NCBI RefSeq assembly: GCF_947501165.1
Contig: NZ_CANMUU010000001.1
Span: 1-64,000 of the forward strand
Reading direction: 5' to 3'
DNA length: 64,000 nt
From: an uncultured Allomuricauda sp.
Lineage (GTDB): Bacteria > Bacteroidota > Bacteroidia > Flavobacteriales > Flavobacteriaceae
Shown: positions 8,528 through 17,342 of the stretch, one piece after another
Layout: every line of letters starts with the position of its first letter
Numbering within the stretch: position 1 is the stretch's first letter
The notes under the pieces: model-generated
The model's database searches: none
Told to the model about the DNA's origin: nothing
Seen by the model: the letters and a program-made list of their open reading frames with translations, nothing else
Made by a program: the position numbers and the translations under genes

Positions 8528-9424
8528 ATGAAAGAATACAATATAACAGTTATACAAACCAACAACCCCAAAATACTAAAGTTTGAGGCAAATCACTTCC
8601 TGGTAAAGGGCAATTATGAGTTCAAAAACATAGATGATACCCAAGAATCACCCTTGGCTCAGCAATTATTCTACCTTCCATTTATAAAAACCGTTTATGT
8701 TTCAGGGAATTTTGTTGCCTTGGAGCGTTTTGACATTGTGGAATGGGAAGACGTTAAGGATGAAGTGGCCCAACAACTGGTTGAATACTTAAATGCAGGT
8801 CAAGTTGTGGTCAATGAAGAAACCAGCAGTAAAAAAGAAGCCATTACCGTATATGCAGAAGTCACTCCCAATCCAGCTGTAATGAAGTTTGTGGCCAACA
8901 AAAAAATTGTTCCTACCATCTACGAATTCAAGAATATCGATGAGGCCAAAGACTCTAAATTGGCTAAAGAGTTATTCCACTTTCCTTTTGTAAAAGAGGT
9001 GTTTTTTGACCAAAACTATGTTTCAGTTTCCAAATATGATATGGCAGAATGGGAAGATGTAACCTTGGAATTACGTGAGTTTATAAGAAACTTCCTTGCA
9101 GATGGAAAAGAAGTGGTATCCGAACAAGCTATGGAGGTCACCAAAAATGCATCCAATACTGCATCATTGGACACGGATTACGATGACACCTCTCTTCAAA
9201 TAATTGATATTTTGGAAGAATATGTAAAACCGGCCGTAGCGAGCGATGGAGGCAATATTCTTTTTCAATCCTATGAAGAGGACAGTAAAACTGTCAATGT
9301 AATACTGCAAGGTGCCTGTAGTGGTTGCCCGTCTTCTACCTTTACGCTAAAAAATGGTATTGAGACCATGTTAAAAAATATGATGGGCGACAAGGTGAAT
9401 GAGGTAGTGGCCATAAATGGGTAA
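8528..9424 (+). CDS. NifU-family iron-sulfur scaffold with two Nfu N-terminal domains
   Basis: 298 residues. Two copies of the Nfu N-terminal domain (about 1-95 and 105-205) share the pattern N-P-K/A-x-(L/M)-KF-x-A/V-N, YEFKNID, SxLAxxLF, FPF-(I/V)-K and a closing W-E-D-V. A NifU C-terminal domain follows (about 220-298) with the cluster-binding C264 and C267 in GACSGCPS. The protein should assemble or carry a 4Fe-4S cluster to target enzymes in the cytoplasm. The duplicated N-terminal domain is unlike single-headed Nfu proteins of mitochondria. The start at 8528 is supported by the promoter just upstream. Confidence 0.92.
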   Translation: MKEYNITVIQTNNPKILKFEANHFLVKGNYEFKNIDDTQESPLAQQLFYLPFIKTVYVSGNFVALERFDIVEWEDVKDEVAQQLVEYLNAGQVVVNEETSSKKEAITVYAEVTPNPAVMKFVANKKIVPTIYEFKNIDEAKDSKLAKELFHFPFVKEVFFDQNYVSVSKYDMAEWEDVTLELREFIRNFLADGKEVVSEQAMEVTKNASNTASLDTDYDDTSLQIIDILEEYVKPAVASDGGNILFQSYEEDSKTVNVILQGACSGCPSSTFTLKNGIETMLKNMMGDKVNEVVAING

Positions 9425-9494
9425 TTACTCGTGTTTTGGGTGAGCTCAACTGCTCAATTTTTGCTAACTTCAATAAATTTTAAAAACATTGACC

Positions 9495-9695
9495 ATGGCA
9501 GTTTTAAAAGTAATTGAAGTATTGGCAAATTCAGATGAAAGCTGGGAACAAGCAGCTAAAAATGCACTGGAACAAGCCTCAAAATCCGTAAACAATATAC
9601 GCTCAGTGTATATTAATGAACAAAGTGCCTCCGTAAAGGATGGAAAAATTGATGATTATCGGGTAAACGTCAAGATTACCTTTGAAGTAAAATAG
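9495..9695 (+). CDS. Dodecin family flavin-binding protein
   Basis: 66 residues from the ATG at 9495. The family signature is clear: VLKVIEVLANSDESWEQAA with the flavin-stacking tryptophan, then VYINEQSASVKDGKIDDYRV and NVKITFEV. Dodecins form hollow 12-mers that store or buffer flavins. It lies 70 bp after the nfu gene and in the same direction; a MITE-like element follows it immediately. Confidence 0.95.
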   Translation: MAVLKVIEVLANSDESWEQAAKNALEQASKSVNNIRSVYINEQSASVKDGKIDDYRVNVKITFEVK

Positions 9696-9717
9696 TTTCA
9701 AGGGAATTACAATACAC

Positions 9718-9847
9718 GAGGCTGTTTAAAAAGTATGGTTTCGTCAACCTGAACTTGTTTCAGGTTCTCTTCAATAGTTATATTTTTTGCTATTGAGATT
9801 CTGAAATGAATTCAGAATGACGATTTTGATTCTTTTTAGACAGCCTC
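9718..9847. mobile_element. MITE-like element, 130 bp, with 16-bp terminal inverted repeats
   Basis: The ends at 9718-9733 and 9832-9847 are inverted repeats that differ at one position. Inside are two short hairpins: one at about 9748-9764 (CCTGAA / TTCAGG) and one at about 9798-9817 (TTCTGAA / TTCAGAA). There is no coding capacity. No target-site duplication could be seen. The element sits between dodecin and the YyaL gene, ending 24 bp before the latter's ATG. Confidence 0.65.
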
Positions 9848-9871
9848 TTTACTCTTAATAAGGAAATATTG

Positions 9872-11977
9872 ATGAATTCAAGATTCATATTTGCTCAATT
9901 TCTGTTTTTTATTCTACTTGGCTGCACCCAAAAACCAAAAGAAGTGACCCACAAATACACGAACGACCTTATTCACGAAACAAGTCCCTATTTATTGCAA
10001 CATGCTCATAATCCTGTGAATTGGGAAGCATGGAAACCTGAAGTTTTAGAGCGTGCCCAAAAAGAGGACAAATTATTGATTATTAGTATTGGGTATGCCG
10101 CATGTCACTGGTGCCATGTAATGGAACATGAATGTTTTGAAAATGAAGAAGTGGCCCAAATCATGAATGACAAATTCATCAACATAAAGATTGACCGTGA
10201 AGAAAGACCCGATGTTGACCAAATCTATATGGACGCCATCCAATTAATGTCCGGGCAAGGGGGATGGCCCCTGAACATTGTGGCGCTTCCCAATGGCAAG
10301 CCTTTCTGGGGTGCCACCTATGTTCCCAAAGAGAACTGGATAAAATCATTACAACAACTTTCAGACCTATTTAAGAATGAGCGTCCTAGAGTAGAGGAAT
10401 ATGCAAATAGCCTCTCTCAAGGAATAACTGCCATCAACTTGGTTGAAACTCAAGAAAATACATCACTTTACAGTTTAGAGCAATTGGATACTTCGGTCAA
10501 AAAATGGTCCCAATCTTTTGACACCTATTTAGGTGGCTACAAAAGAGCTCCAAAATTCATGATGCCCAATAATTGGGAGTTTTTGTTGCATTATGCGAGC
10601 TCCATAGAGCCTGAATTGATGGAATATGTGGACACTACCCTAACCCGAATGGCGTATGGGGGAATCTTTGACCATGTTGGGGGAGGATTTTCAAGATACG
10701 CTGTGGACACTAAATGGCATGTTCCCCACTTTGAAAAAATGCTCTATGACAATGGGCAATTGGTTAGTCTGTATTCGAAAGCCTATGCCAGTACTCAAAA
10801 TAACTTGTACAAGGAAGTGGTGGAGAAAACCATCGATTTTGTGACGGAAGAACTTAAAGATGAAAACGGAGGGTTTTATTCTTCTTTGGATGCTGATAGC
10901 TTGGACGAAAATGGACATTTGGAAGAAGGAGCTTATTACGTTTGGAATGAAGAAGAACTTAAAAGCATCTTGGGCGATGACTTTTCGTTATTCAAGGAAT
11001 ATTACAATATCAATTCATACGGTCATTGGGAAGAAGGAAACTATGTGTTGATTCGTGACAAATCAGATACTGAAATAGCTGAGGCGAAAGACATTAGTGT
11101 TGCCGAACTTAATGATAAGATGGATCATGCGCTTTCTCTTCTAAAAGAAGAGCGCTCCAAACGTGAAAAACCAAGGTTGGATGACAAAATCCTTACTTCC
11201 TGGAATGGATTGATGTTAAATGGACTAGTAGATGCCTACCGATATCTTGGAAATGAGCAGTATTTAAATTTGGCCTTGGAAAATGCCAAGTTCATTGAAG
11301 AAAATATGATGAAGCAGGATTATTCCTTGTTCCGGAATCATAAAAACGGAAAAAGTAATATCAACGCTTTTTTGGAAGATTATGCTACCGTAATTGAGGC
11401 CTTTCTAAATCTATACCAAGTAACTTTTGAAGATAAGTGGTTGGACCATGCCAAAAATCTCCTTGATTATTCTCAAAAGCATTTTTTGGATGAAAGTTCC
11501 AAAATGTTCTATTTCACTTCGGATGAAGATCAATCCCTTATCCGGAGAAGTATAGAGACCAATGACAATGTTATTTCAGCCTCAAATTCAATAATGGCCA
11601 ATAATCTTTTGAAATTTCACAAACTTTTTCCAAATGAAGGATATGCTGATTTAGCAAAGGAAATGTTGCAAAATGTTCAATCTGATTTTGAAAGGAGTGC
11701 ACAGGGATATGCCAATTGGCTTCATTTGGTACTTTACGAACAGCAAAATTTTCATGAGATAGCAATTGTGGGCGAAGACTACAAAAAAATAGGTCGAAAA
11801 ATAGCTAAAAAGTACCTTCCGAACAGCATTTTGGTAGGATCTAAAAAGGAAGGGAAATTGGATTTATTGCAAAACCGCTACAACGAAGACCAAACTCTTA
11901 TCTATGTTTGCATTGAAGGAGCATGTAAGCTTCCCGTAAATTCGTCAGAAGCCGTGTTTGAACAGCTTAAGAATTAA
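9872..11977 (+). CDS. Lipoprotein with thioredoxin-like DUF255 domain (YyaL/SSP411 family)
   Basis: 701 residues from the ATG at 9872. The signal peptide ends LLGC, so C18 is probably lipidated, placing the protein in the periplasm or outer membrane. Residues about 28-190 are a thioredoxin-like domain with the family's CHWCHVM motif (C78, C81) after NPVNWEAW, and the GQGGWPLNI loop. The rest is an alpha/alpha toroid typical of YyaL (APKFMMP, GGGFSRYAVDTKWHVPHFEKMLYDN, the last shown in part as conserved blocks; KPRLDDKILTSWN-type block near 430). The biochemical role of this family in bacteria is unsettled. Most homologues are cytoplasmic; the lipobox is a lineage feature. Confidence 0.9.
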   Translation: MNSRFIFAQFLFFILLGCTQKPKEVTHKYTNDLIHETSPYLLQHAHNPVNWEAWKPEVLERAQKEDKLLIISIGYAACHWCHVMEHECFENEEVAQIMNDKFINIKIDREERPDVDQIYMDAIQLMSGQGGWPLNIVALPNGKPFWGATYVPKENWIKSLQQLSDLFKNERPRVEEYANSLSQGITAINLVETQENTSLYSLEQLDTSVKKWSQSFDTYLGGYKRAPKFMMPNNWEFLLHYASSIEPELMEYVDTTLTRMAYGGIFDHVGGGFSRYAVDTKWHVPHFEKMLYDNGQLVSLYSKAYASTQNNLYKEVVEKTIDFVTEELKDENGGFYSSLDADSLDENGHLEEGAYYVWNEEELKSILGDDFSLFKEYYNINSYGHWEEGNYVLIRDKSDTEIAEAKDISVAELNDKMDHALSLLKEERSKREKPRLDDKILTSWNGLMLNGLVDAYRYLGNEQYLNLALENAKFIEENMMKQDYSLFRNHKNGKSNINAFLEDYATVIEAFLNLYQVTFEDKWLDHAKNLLDYSQKHFLDESSKMFYFTSDEDQSLIRRSIETNDNVISASNSIMANNLLKFHKLFPNEGYADLAKEMLQNVQSDFERSAQGYANWLHLVLYEQQNFHEIAIVGEDYKKIGRKIAKKYLPNSILVGSKKEGKLDLLQNRYNEDQTLIYVCIEGACKLPVNSSEAVFEQLKN

Positions 11978-12017
11978 TAAAAGTTTAAACCCCTTTCCGT
12001 TGTTCGGACCAAGAAGT

Positions 12018-12025
12018 TAATTTTG
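12018..12025 (+). promoter_or_regulatory. Probable -7 element of the mscS promoter
   Basis: TAATTTTG matches TAnnTTTG and lies 22 bp before the mscS ATG. A TTG at 12000-12002 is only 15 bp upstream, shorter than usual, so the -33 element is uncertain. Confidence 0.45.
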
Positions 12026-12047
12026 CTTTGCAATAAACAATGAAGTC

Positions 12048-12875
12048 ATGGAAGAGTTAAAGAATTTTGAGAAACACTTGGAGAATGCCATTGAATGGTT
12101 TTGGGATATTATTCCCAATCTCATCCTGGCCATTATTATTTTAGTTGTTGGTTGGTGGATGGTTAGGTTCATTAACAAGATGGTTGGTAAATTTTTTGAT
12201 AAAAAAGACTACGAACCTACATTGGAAAGCTTTATCCAGAGTTTTATAAACGTTTCCCTAAAGGTTCTTTTGTTTGTAGTTGTAGTTACCCAATTGGGAG
12301 TAAAATCCTCATCCTTGGTAGCTATGATTGGTGCTGCCGGGCTCGCCATTGGATTAGCCCTGCAAGGGTCGTTGGCAAATTTTGCTGGAGGTGTGCTTAT
12401 ATTGATATTTAAACCCTTTAAGGTTGGAGATTGGATATCGGCTCAGGGATTGGATGGCAGTGTCAAACAAATTACCATTTTCAGTACCAAACTCAATACT
12501 TTTGGAAATCAGATTGCCATTATTCCAAATGGTCAACTTTCCAATGGAAGTATTGTCAATTACAATGGAGAATCCGACAGGAGGGAAAACTATAAGGTTG
12601 GCATCGGGTATGGTTCCAACATAAAAGTTGCCAAAGATATTCTATTGGCCATTTGTGAGGAAGATGACCGTATTCTTAAGGATCCTGCTCCTGAGGTCTA
12701 CGTGGATAGTCTAGGGGACAGCTCAGTAAACCTTACCTTACGGTTTTGGGCTCCCAATGATGTCTTTTGGCCCGCCCGTTTTAATGTAATAGAGCAATCC
12801 AAGTTAAGATTTGATGCAGCAGGAATTGAAATTCCATTCCCACAACGTGTGGTTCACGAAGCTGCTACGGATTAG
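12048..12875 (+). CDS. MscS-family small-conductance mechanosensitive channel
   Basis: 275 residues, a size like E. coli MscS. Three membrane segments lie at about 16-40, 68-90 and 95-125; the third is the pore helix with the glycine/alanine pattern GAAGLAIGLALQGSLANFAGG. The beta domain begins FKVGDWI, and the alpha/beta cytoplasmic cage follows, ending with FNVIEQSKLRFDAAGIEIPFPQR-type family block (residues about 245-268). It should open on membrane tension and release solutes under hypo-osmotic shock. Its stop overlaps that of the converging tsaB gene by 4 bp. Confidence 0.95.
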   Translation: MEELKNFEKHLENAIEWFWDIIPNLILAIIILVVGWWMVRFINKMVGKFFDKKDYEPTLESFIQSFINVSLKVLLFVVVVTQLGVKSSSLVAMIGAAGLAIGLALQGSLANFAGGVLILIFKPFKVGDWISAQGLDGSVKQITIFSTKLNTFGNQIAIIPNGQLSNGSIVNYNGESDRRENYKVGIGYGSNIKVAKDILLAICEEDDRILKDPAPEVYVDSLGDSSVNLTLRFWAPNDVFWPARFNVIEQSKLRFDAAGIEIPFPQRVVHEAATD

Positions 12876-13546
12876 GTTTTCTTGCCCTGCAAGACAAAGT
12901 TTTTAAGATAATAGGGCTCGAAATAAGCTACATCTTCAAATAGCTTTTGTTCAAATTTTTGATGTGCAATAACGGCCATTTCATTAGCTGAAGGCATAAG
13001 GGAATCATCAAACACAAAATTGGAGTAGTTAAAAGTTTCGCTGCACTTGGTCGCACCACTTCCAACTACATAGATTTTTTGATGTTCTGAGAACTCTTCA
13101 AAAGAAGATGCATCAATGATTTCTGCCTTTGTTTTGCGAATTTCTTTGTTGGCTTCATCATAAACCGCAGAATACACTTCCATACGGCGGGCATCCAGAA
13201 CCGGAATCACAACCTCATTCTTTTCCAATTTGACCTGCCGTGCCATGCTTTGTAATGTGGAAACTGAAATCAATGGTATATCTAAAGAAAAGCATAGTCC
13301 CTTAGCTGCAGAAACCCCAATTCGTAAACCAGTATAGGACCCTGGACCTTTGCTAACGGATACAGCATCCAAGTCTGAAAAAGAAAGGGAAGCTTCTTCC
13401 AAAACTTCCTTAATAAAAACATGCAGTTGTTCCGAGTGGGAATATTCAACTGCATTGTTTTCTTTTAATAAAGTGGTATTACCGTCTTCCGATATACTAA
13501 CCGAACAATTGGTAGTAGCGGTTTCTAAATTCAATATTCTGGCCAT
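12872..13546 (-). CDS. tsaB: tRNA threonylcarbamoyladenosine biosynthesis protein TsaB
   Basis: 224 residues. An ASKHA-fold protein: ILNLETATTNCSVSI at the start (phosphate-1-like loop), SHSEQL, and the hallmark SKGPGSYTGLRIG at about 66-78. It binds TsaD and TsaE to make the t6A37 modification of ANN-decoding tRNAs. It is 15 bp after tolC on the same strand, yet a possible own promoter overlaps that gap. Its stop codon overlaps the mscS stop on the other strand. Confidence 0.95.
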   Translation of the reverse strand: MARILNLETATTNCSVSISEDGNTTLLKENNAVEYSHSEQLHVFIKEVLEEASLSFSDLDAVSVSKGPGSYTGLRIGVSAAKGLCFSLDIPLISVSTLQSMARQVKLEKNEVVIPVLDARRMEVYSAVYDEANKEIRKTKAEIIDASSFEEFSEHQKIYVVGSGATKCSETFNYSNFVFDDSLMPSANEMAVIAHQKFEQKLFEDVAYFEPYYLKNFVLQGKKT

Positions 13547-13553
13547 AGGGCCA

Positions 13554-13561
13554 CAAAGATA
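13554..13561 (-). promoter_or_regulatory. Possible tsaB -7 element implying a leaderless transcript
   Basis: TATCTTTG on the minus strand, ending 7 bp before the tsaB ATG. With initiation 5-8 bp past this motif, the message would begin at or near the start codon. No -33 TTG was found at normal spacing. Confidence 0.35.
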
Positions 13562-14902
13562 CTAGTTTAGGCTAATGGGAATGCCATAGAAGAATTCTAA
13601 AATCTTTAACCTAAAGATGTGGTTATATTTAGTGCGTATAACTTCTGCCTCTGCATTATCCAACCTTGCTTGTGCTTGACTAAATTCAAATGAATTCATA
13701 AGCCCTACTTCAAAACGATCTTTTGAGTATTGGTAAGCTGTTCTTCTAGCCTCTAGGGTTTTCTCGGCCGCCTCATAGGATTTTAGTGTTGTATTAACAT
13801 CAACATAAGCCTGGTTTATGGAAGTTTCCAACTCCAGTTTGGTTTGTTCCATCGAAAGTCTGGCTCGCTCCAAATCTATCTTTGCTCTCTTTACAGAATT
13901 TCTGGTGTTCCACCCATTAAAAAAAGGCACATCCAATCGGAAACCATAGCGAAGGCCGTCAAAAAGATATAGCTGGTCTATAAAAGGTATTACACTTGGA
14001 TCCTCGACAGATACTAAGTTCTGGTCCGAAAATCGCGAATTGTAGTTAATGAAAGTACTTAAGGTAGGGTAATAAGCGCCTTTAGATATCTTCACATCCT
14101 CCTCTGCCAGTTCTATATTAGTTTCTGCTAATTTTATATCGTTTCTAAATTCAAGAGCCTTTGCAAAAATACTTTTTGCGGAGTTACTCAAGATATCAGA
14201 CGGTGGTATTTCGTAGGTATCATCTGCAATATCAAAGTTTTCATAATCCGTGATTTGCAACAATTGTGCGAGTGTGATCTTGGAAATAGTAACCAACGCC
14301 TCGTTATTGACTATTTGCTGTTCTTGGGTTGCAGCTGTGGCCTCAATTTCCAAAAGATCCCCCCGTGGAACCACCCCTGACTCCACCAACTCTTTAGTAC
14401 GTTTCATATCCTGCTCTGTAACTGCATACTGAGCTTGTGAAACTTTTAACTGTTCCTTGTTGGAAAGGACATCTAAGTAGGACTGTGCAACATTGACCCG
14501 TATATCGTCTTTAAGGTCTTCCAGCCGATATTGGTTGGATATGGCGTTTAATTTTGCCCGGTTTATTCTTCTATAGTTACGGAGACCGTTGAAAAGGGTA
14601 GCCGAAGAATTAACGTTTCCAGTAAAGGTGAGCTGCGAGTTTATGGGTTCTTGGGTTGTTGGATTAAAAGAAAGTCCCAAATCTTCACTAATGGTGGCAT
14701 CCCCAGTTAAATTTGGCAATAGGGCTCCAAGCGCATCTGACTTGTCAATTTTTGCATTCTCAAAATCGAGTTCGAACTGTGCTACGCTTAGGTTATTTTC
14801 AACTGCATATTCCACGCATTCCTGTAAGGTCCATTTTTTTAGTTGCGCCTGGGATATGGATATGCTAAATAGCGCTATTATGATGATTAGCTTACTTTTC
14901 AT
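13562..14902 (-). CDS. TolC-family outer membrane efflux protein
   Basis: 446 residues from the ATG at 14900-14902, which begins the signal peptide (KSKLIIIIALFSISISQAQ). The frame extends 23 codons further up, but those residues are polar and would push the signal peptide inward. The mature part starts WTLQECVEYAVENN, the standard outer-membrane efflux protein start, followed by two repeated helical-barrel halves (about 25-215 and 240-440). It is the last efflux gene of the cluster, 40 bp after an adaptor gene, and should provide the outer-membrane exit for the MacB-like pumps. Confidence 0.93.
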   Translation of the reverse strand: MKSKLIIIIALFSISISQAQLKKWTLQECVEYAVENNLSVAQFELDFENAKIDKSDALGALLPNLTGDATISEDLGLSFNPTTQEPINSQLTFTGNVNSSATLFNGLRNYRRINRAKLNAISNQYRLEDLKDDIRVNVAQSYLDVLSNKEQLKVSQAQYAVTEQDMKRTKELVESGVVPRGDLLEIEATAATQEQQIVNNEALVTISKITLAQLLQITDYENFDIADDTYEIPPSDILSNSAKSIFAKALEFRNDIKLAETNIELAEEDVKISKGAYYPTLSTFINYNSRFSDQNLVSVEDPSVIPFIDQLYLFDGLRYGFRLDVPFFNGWNTRNSVKRAKIDLERARLSMEQTKLELETSINQAYVDVNTTLKSYEAAEKTLEARRTAYQYSKDRFEVGLMNSFEFSQAQARLDNAEAEVIRTKYNHIFRLKILEFFYGIPISLN

Positions 14903-14942
14903 TCGTATTTTGATTTTTTGATTGATATTGTTGGTTGATGTA

Positions 14943-16055
14943 TTAGTCTTCACTTTCATCTTTCTTTTCAAGCTTGTTCCACACCTTTATTTTGGCATCT
15001 TCTTCAAGACCTGAAACTACTTCAACATCTATTCCATCACTTACACCCAATTCCAAATCTCTACGCTCAAATTCGTTTTCAGCTACCTCAATCTCCACAA
15101 AAGGTTTTTCAGTATCCTTATCAAATTGTAACAAAGCTTCTTTTAACGTAAGTACATCTTTTTTCTCTTCAAGAACAATAGACGCATTTGCACTGTAACC
15201 AGCTCTTACATATGTACTGTCGTTTACTACCAAATCGCCTTCTATTTTAAATTGCACGGCTCCTTCAGTTTCAGTTCCTTTGGGTGCAATAAACTTCAGT
15301 TTGGCATCAAATTTATTTTTTTCCAATGCTCCCAAACTGATTGATAATGGCATGCCTACATTCAATTTACCCACCTCAGCCTCGTCAACTTCACCTTCAA
15401 AAATCATTTTGGTCATATCGGCGATGGTAGCGATAGTGGTTCCATCATTGAAATTATTACTTTGAATTACTTGATCACCCTCTTTGACGGGAATCTCCAG
15501 AATAGTACCTGACACTGTTGCACGGATATCTGTATTGGCTGCAGTGGAACCCCCGATAGATCCTTTACGGATAATTTGATAATCTGCCCTTGCATTTTTT
15601 AATTCTTGCTCGGCTTGTTCAAACGTCAGCTTTTGATTTATAAAATCTTGGTTGGAGACTACTCCTTTATCGTATAAAGTTTTGTTCCTATCGTATTCGA
15701 TTTTGGCATTGTTCAGAGCCAACTCAGCATTGCTTACGCGACCTTTTGCCTGATACAAGGCTTGCTCATTGGGCACAACTTTAATGACCGCGATTAAATC
15801 CCCTGCATTGACCTTGGCTCCTTCATCCATAAGGATTCTATCTATGATACCTGTGATTTGGGGCTTTATATTGATTTCATCCTCGGGGATAACCTTACCT
15901 GTCACAATTACCTTGTTCACTATATCCTTTTTTTCCAAAGACTCTGTTTTATACAGTTCAGTGGGGGTACTGTTCTTTTTGAGAAAATGTACCATTGCGT
16001 ATAATATCCCCAGGGTAAGAATTCCTATTATCCCGTATTTCACATACTTGTTCAT
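14943..16055 (-). CDS. MacA/HlyD-type periplasmic adaptor (second copy in the cluster)
   Basis: 370 residues from the ATG at 16053-16055 (a GTG lies one codon earlier). One N-terminal membrane helix (YGIIGILTLGILYAMVHF), a lipoyl-like domain split by a coiled-coil hairpin (about 105-160), a beta barrel (GTILEIPVKEGDQV; IFEGEVDEAEVGKL) and a membrane-proximal domain. It bridges inner-membrane permeases to TolC. It is closely similar along its whole length to the adaptor at 19365-20477, sharing blocks such as EVGK, APKGTE/APKGKEE-type turns and ELGVSDGI. It is 28 bp after a permease gene. Confidence 0.93.
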   Translation of the reverse strand: MNKYVKYGIIGILTLGILYAMVHFLKKNSTPTELYKTESLEKKDIVNKVIVTGKVIPEDEINIKPQITGIIDRILMDEGAKVNAGDLIAVIKVVPNEQALYQAKGRVSNAELALNNAKIEYDRNKTLYDKGVVSNQDFINQKLTFEQAEQELKNARADYQIIRKGSIGGSTAANTDIRATVSGTILEIPVKEGDQVIQSNNFNDGTTIATIADMTKMIFEGEVDEAEVGKLNVGMPLSISLGALEKNKFDAKLKFIAPKGTETEGAVQFKIEGDLVVNDSTYVRAGYSANASIVLEEKKDVLTLKEALLQFDKDTEKPFVEIEVAENEFERRDLELGVSDGIDVEVVSGLEEDAKIKVWNKLEKKDESED

Positions 16056-16083
16056 CACTGTCTATTTGATTGTTATTTAATTT

Positions 16084-17340
16084 TTATTCTTCACGTAAGG
16101 CTTCTATTGGCCTTACCTTAACTGCTTTGTTTGCGGGTATCAATCCTATTAGAACACTAAGGCTTACCATTAGTAGGAAAGAGATACCAAATTGAGGGAT
16201 ACTGATCATAGGATTCACAAATGGAAAATCCTCTCCACTTCCCCATTGGGCATTTAACATAGCCAGTATGCCCACGGATATTGCAAAGCCAATAAGCCCA
16301 GCAAAAGCTGTAAGCACTATGGCCTCAACTATAATTTGTCTTCTCACCACTTTGGGTGTTGCACCCAATGCTCTACGCACACCGATTTCTTTTGTTCGTT
16401 CCTTAACGGTAATCAAAAGAATATTGCTAATTGCAATTACACCGGCCAAAAGGGTGAAAATTCCAACGAAAAATGAAAATCCCTTTAAAACATTGGTAAA
16501 CGAGCTAATGTTATTGAAGATTTCTGACATGTCGAAGCTACCAATCGCCCTTTTGTCATCAGGATGGATATCATATTTTGTCTTAAGAATCTCCTTGATT
16601 TGCTTTTCAACAACCGGTACTTTGGTATTGGGTTCCACTGCTATAGCCATCCAACCCATGCGGTCTCCTGTATTAAATGACTTTTGAAAGGTGGTAAATG
16701 GGATAAATACCGCGTTTTCTCCATCAATATTTATATTGTTATTGGGTTTGTAAATACCAACTACGGTAAAAAATACACCATTGATTCGAATATCTTGACC
16801 TATGGCGTTTTCCCCTTTATCAAATAGAAGCTTATATGTTTCTTCCCCTATGACACATATCTTCTTCGATTCATCTATATCGGTTTTGTTTAAAAACCGC
16901 CCCTCAACCAATTTCTTTTTTGTGATATTATCTATTTCTGGGTAATCCCCATAAACCGAAGAACCACTTGTTCTTCCTTCGCGATAGACCGAGACTGTCT
17001 CCCTGTGACTTCCTAACTCAATTCTTGGTGCCAAGATTTCAATTTCAGGGATTTGTCTTTTTAGGATATCCGCATCTTCTATTTTATAGCGAATTCGCCT
17101 ACCTCTTTCAAAGCCTTTGTAAGGTTCAGAAGTAGATTGTCCCCAGACGAACAAGCTGTTTGATGCCGTGCCTGCAAAAACCTTATCAAAACCGTTGCTC
17201 ATCCCATTGGCGGAACCCAAGAGTAAAATCAAAATAATCATGGCAAAAATTACCCCAAGCATGGTCAAAAATGTGCGAAACAAGTTTTTTCCCAATGTGT
17301 GGAAAACCTCTGACCATAAATCTTTATCAAATAACCACAT
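16084..17340 (-). CDS. MacB-type ABC transporter permease (fourth in the cluster)
   Basis: 418 residues. One membrane helix at about 20-42, a large periplasmic MacB core domain (about 45-275) and three C-terminal helices in the FtsX fold. The ISNILLITVKERTKEIGVRRALGATP block before the third helix is the diagnostic FtsX/MacB coupling helix region. It has no ATPase domain, so it must use a separate ATPase, the one at 18565. It is 2 bp after the preceding permease gene. The presumed substrate is unknown (MacB family: macrolides, peptides, lipoproteins). Confidence 0.93.
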   Translation of the reverse strand: MWLFDKDLWSEVFHTLGKNLFRTFLTMLGVIFAMIILILLLGSANGMSNGFDKVFAGTASNSLFVWGQSTSEPYKGFERGRRIRYKIEDADILKRQIPEIEILAPRIELGSHRETVSVYREGRTSGSSVYGDYPEIDNITKKKLVEGRFLNKTDIDESKKICVIGEETYKLLFDKGENAIGQDIRINGVFFTVVGIYKPNNNINIDGENAVFIPFTTFQKSFNTGDRMGWMAIAVEPNTKVPVVEKQIKEILKTKYDIHPDDKRAIGSFDMSEIFNNISSFTNVLKGFSFFVGIFTLLAGVIAISNILLITVKERTKEIGVRRALGATPKVVRRQIIVEAIVLTAFAGLIGFAISVGILAMLNAQWGSGEDFPFVNPMISIPQFGISFLLMVSLSVLIGLIPANKAVKVRPIEALREE

Positions 17341-17342
17341 AT

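Noticed and set aside
14903-14971. Longer start for tolC
   Set aside because: It would add 23 polar, lysine-rich residues in front of the signal peptide.
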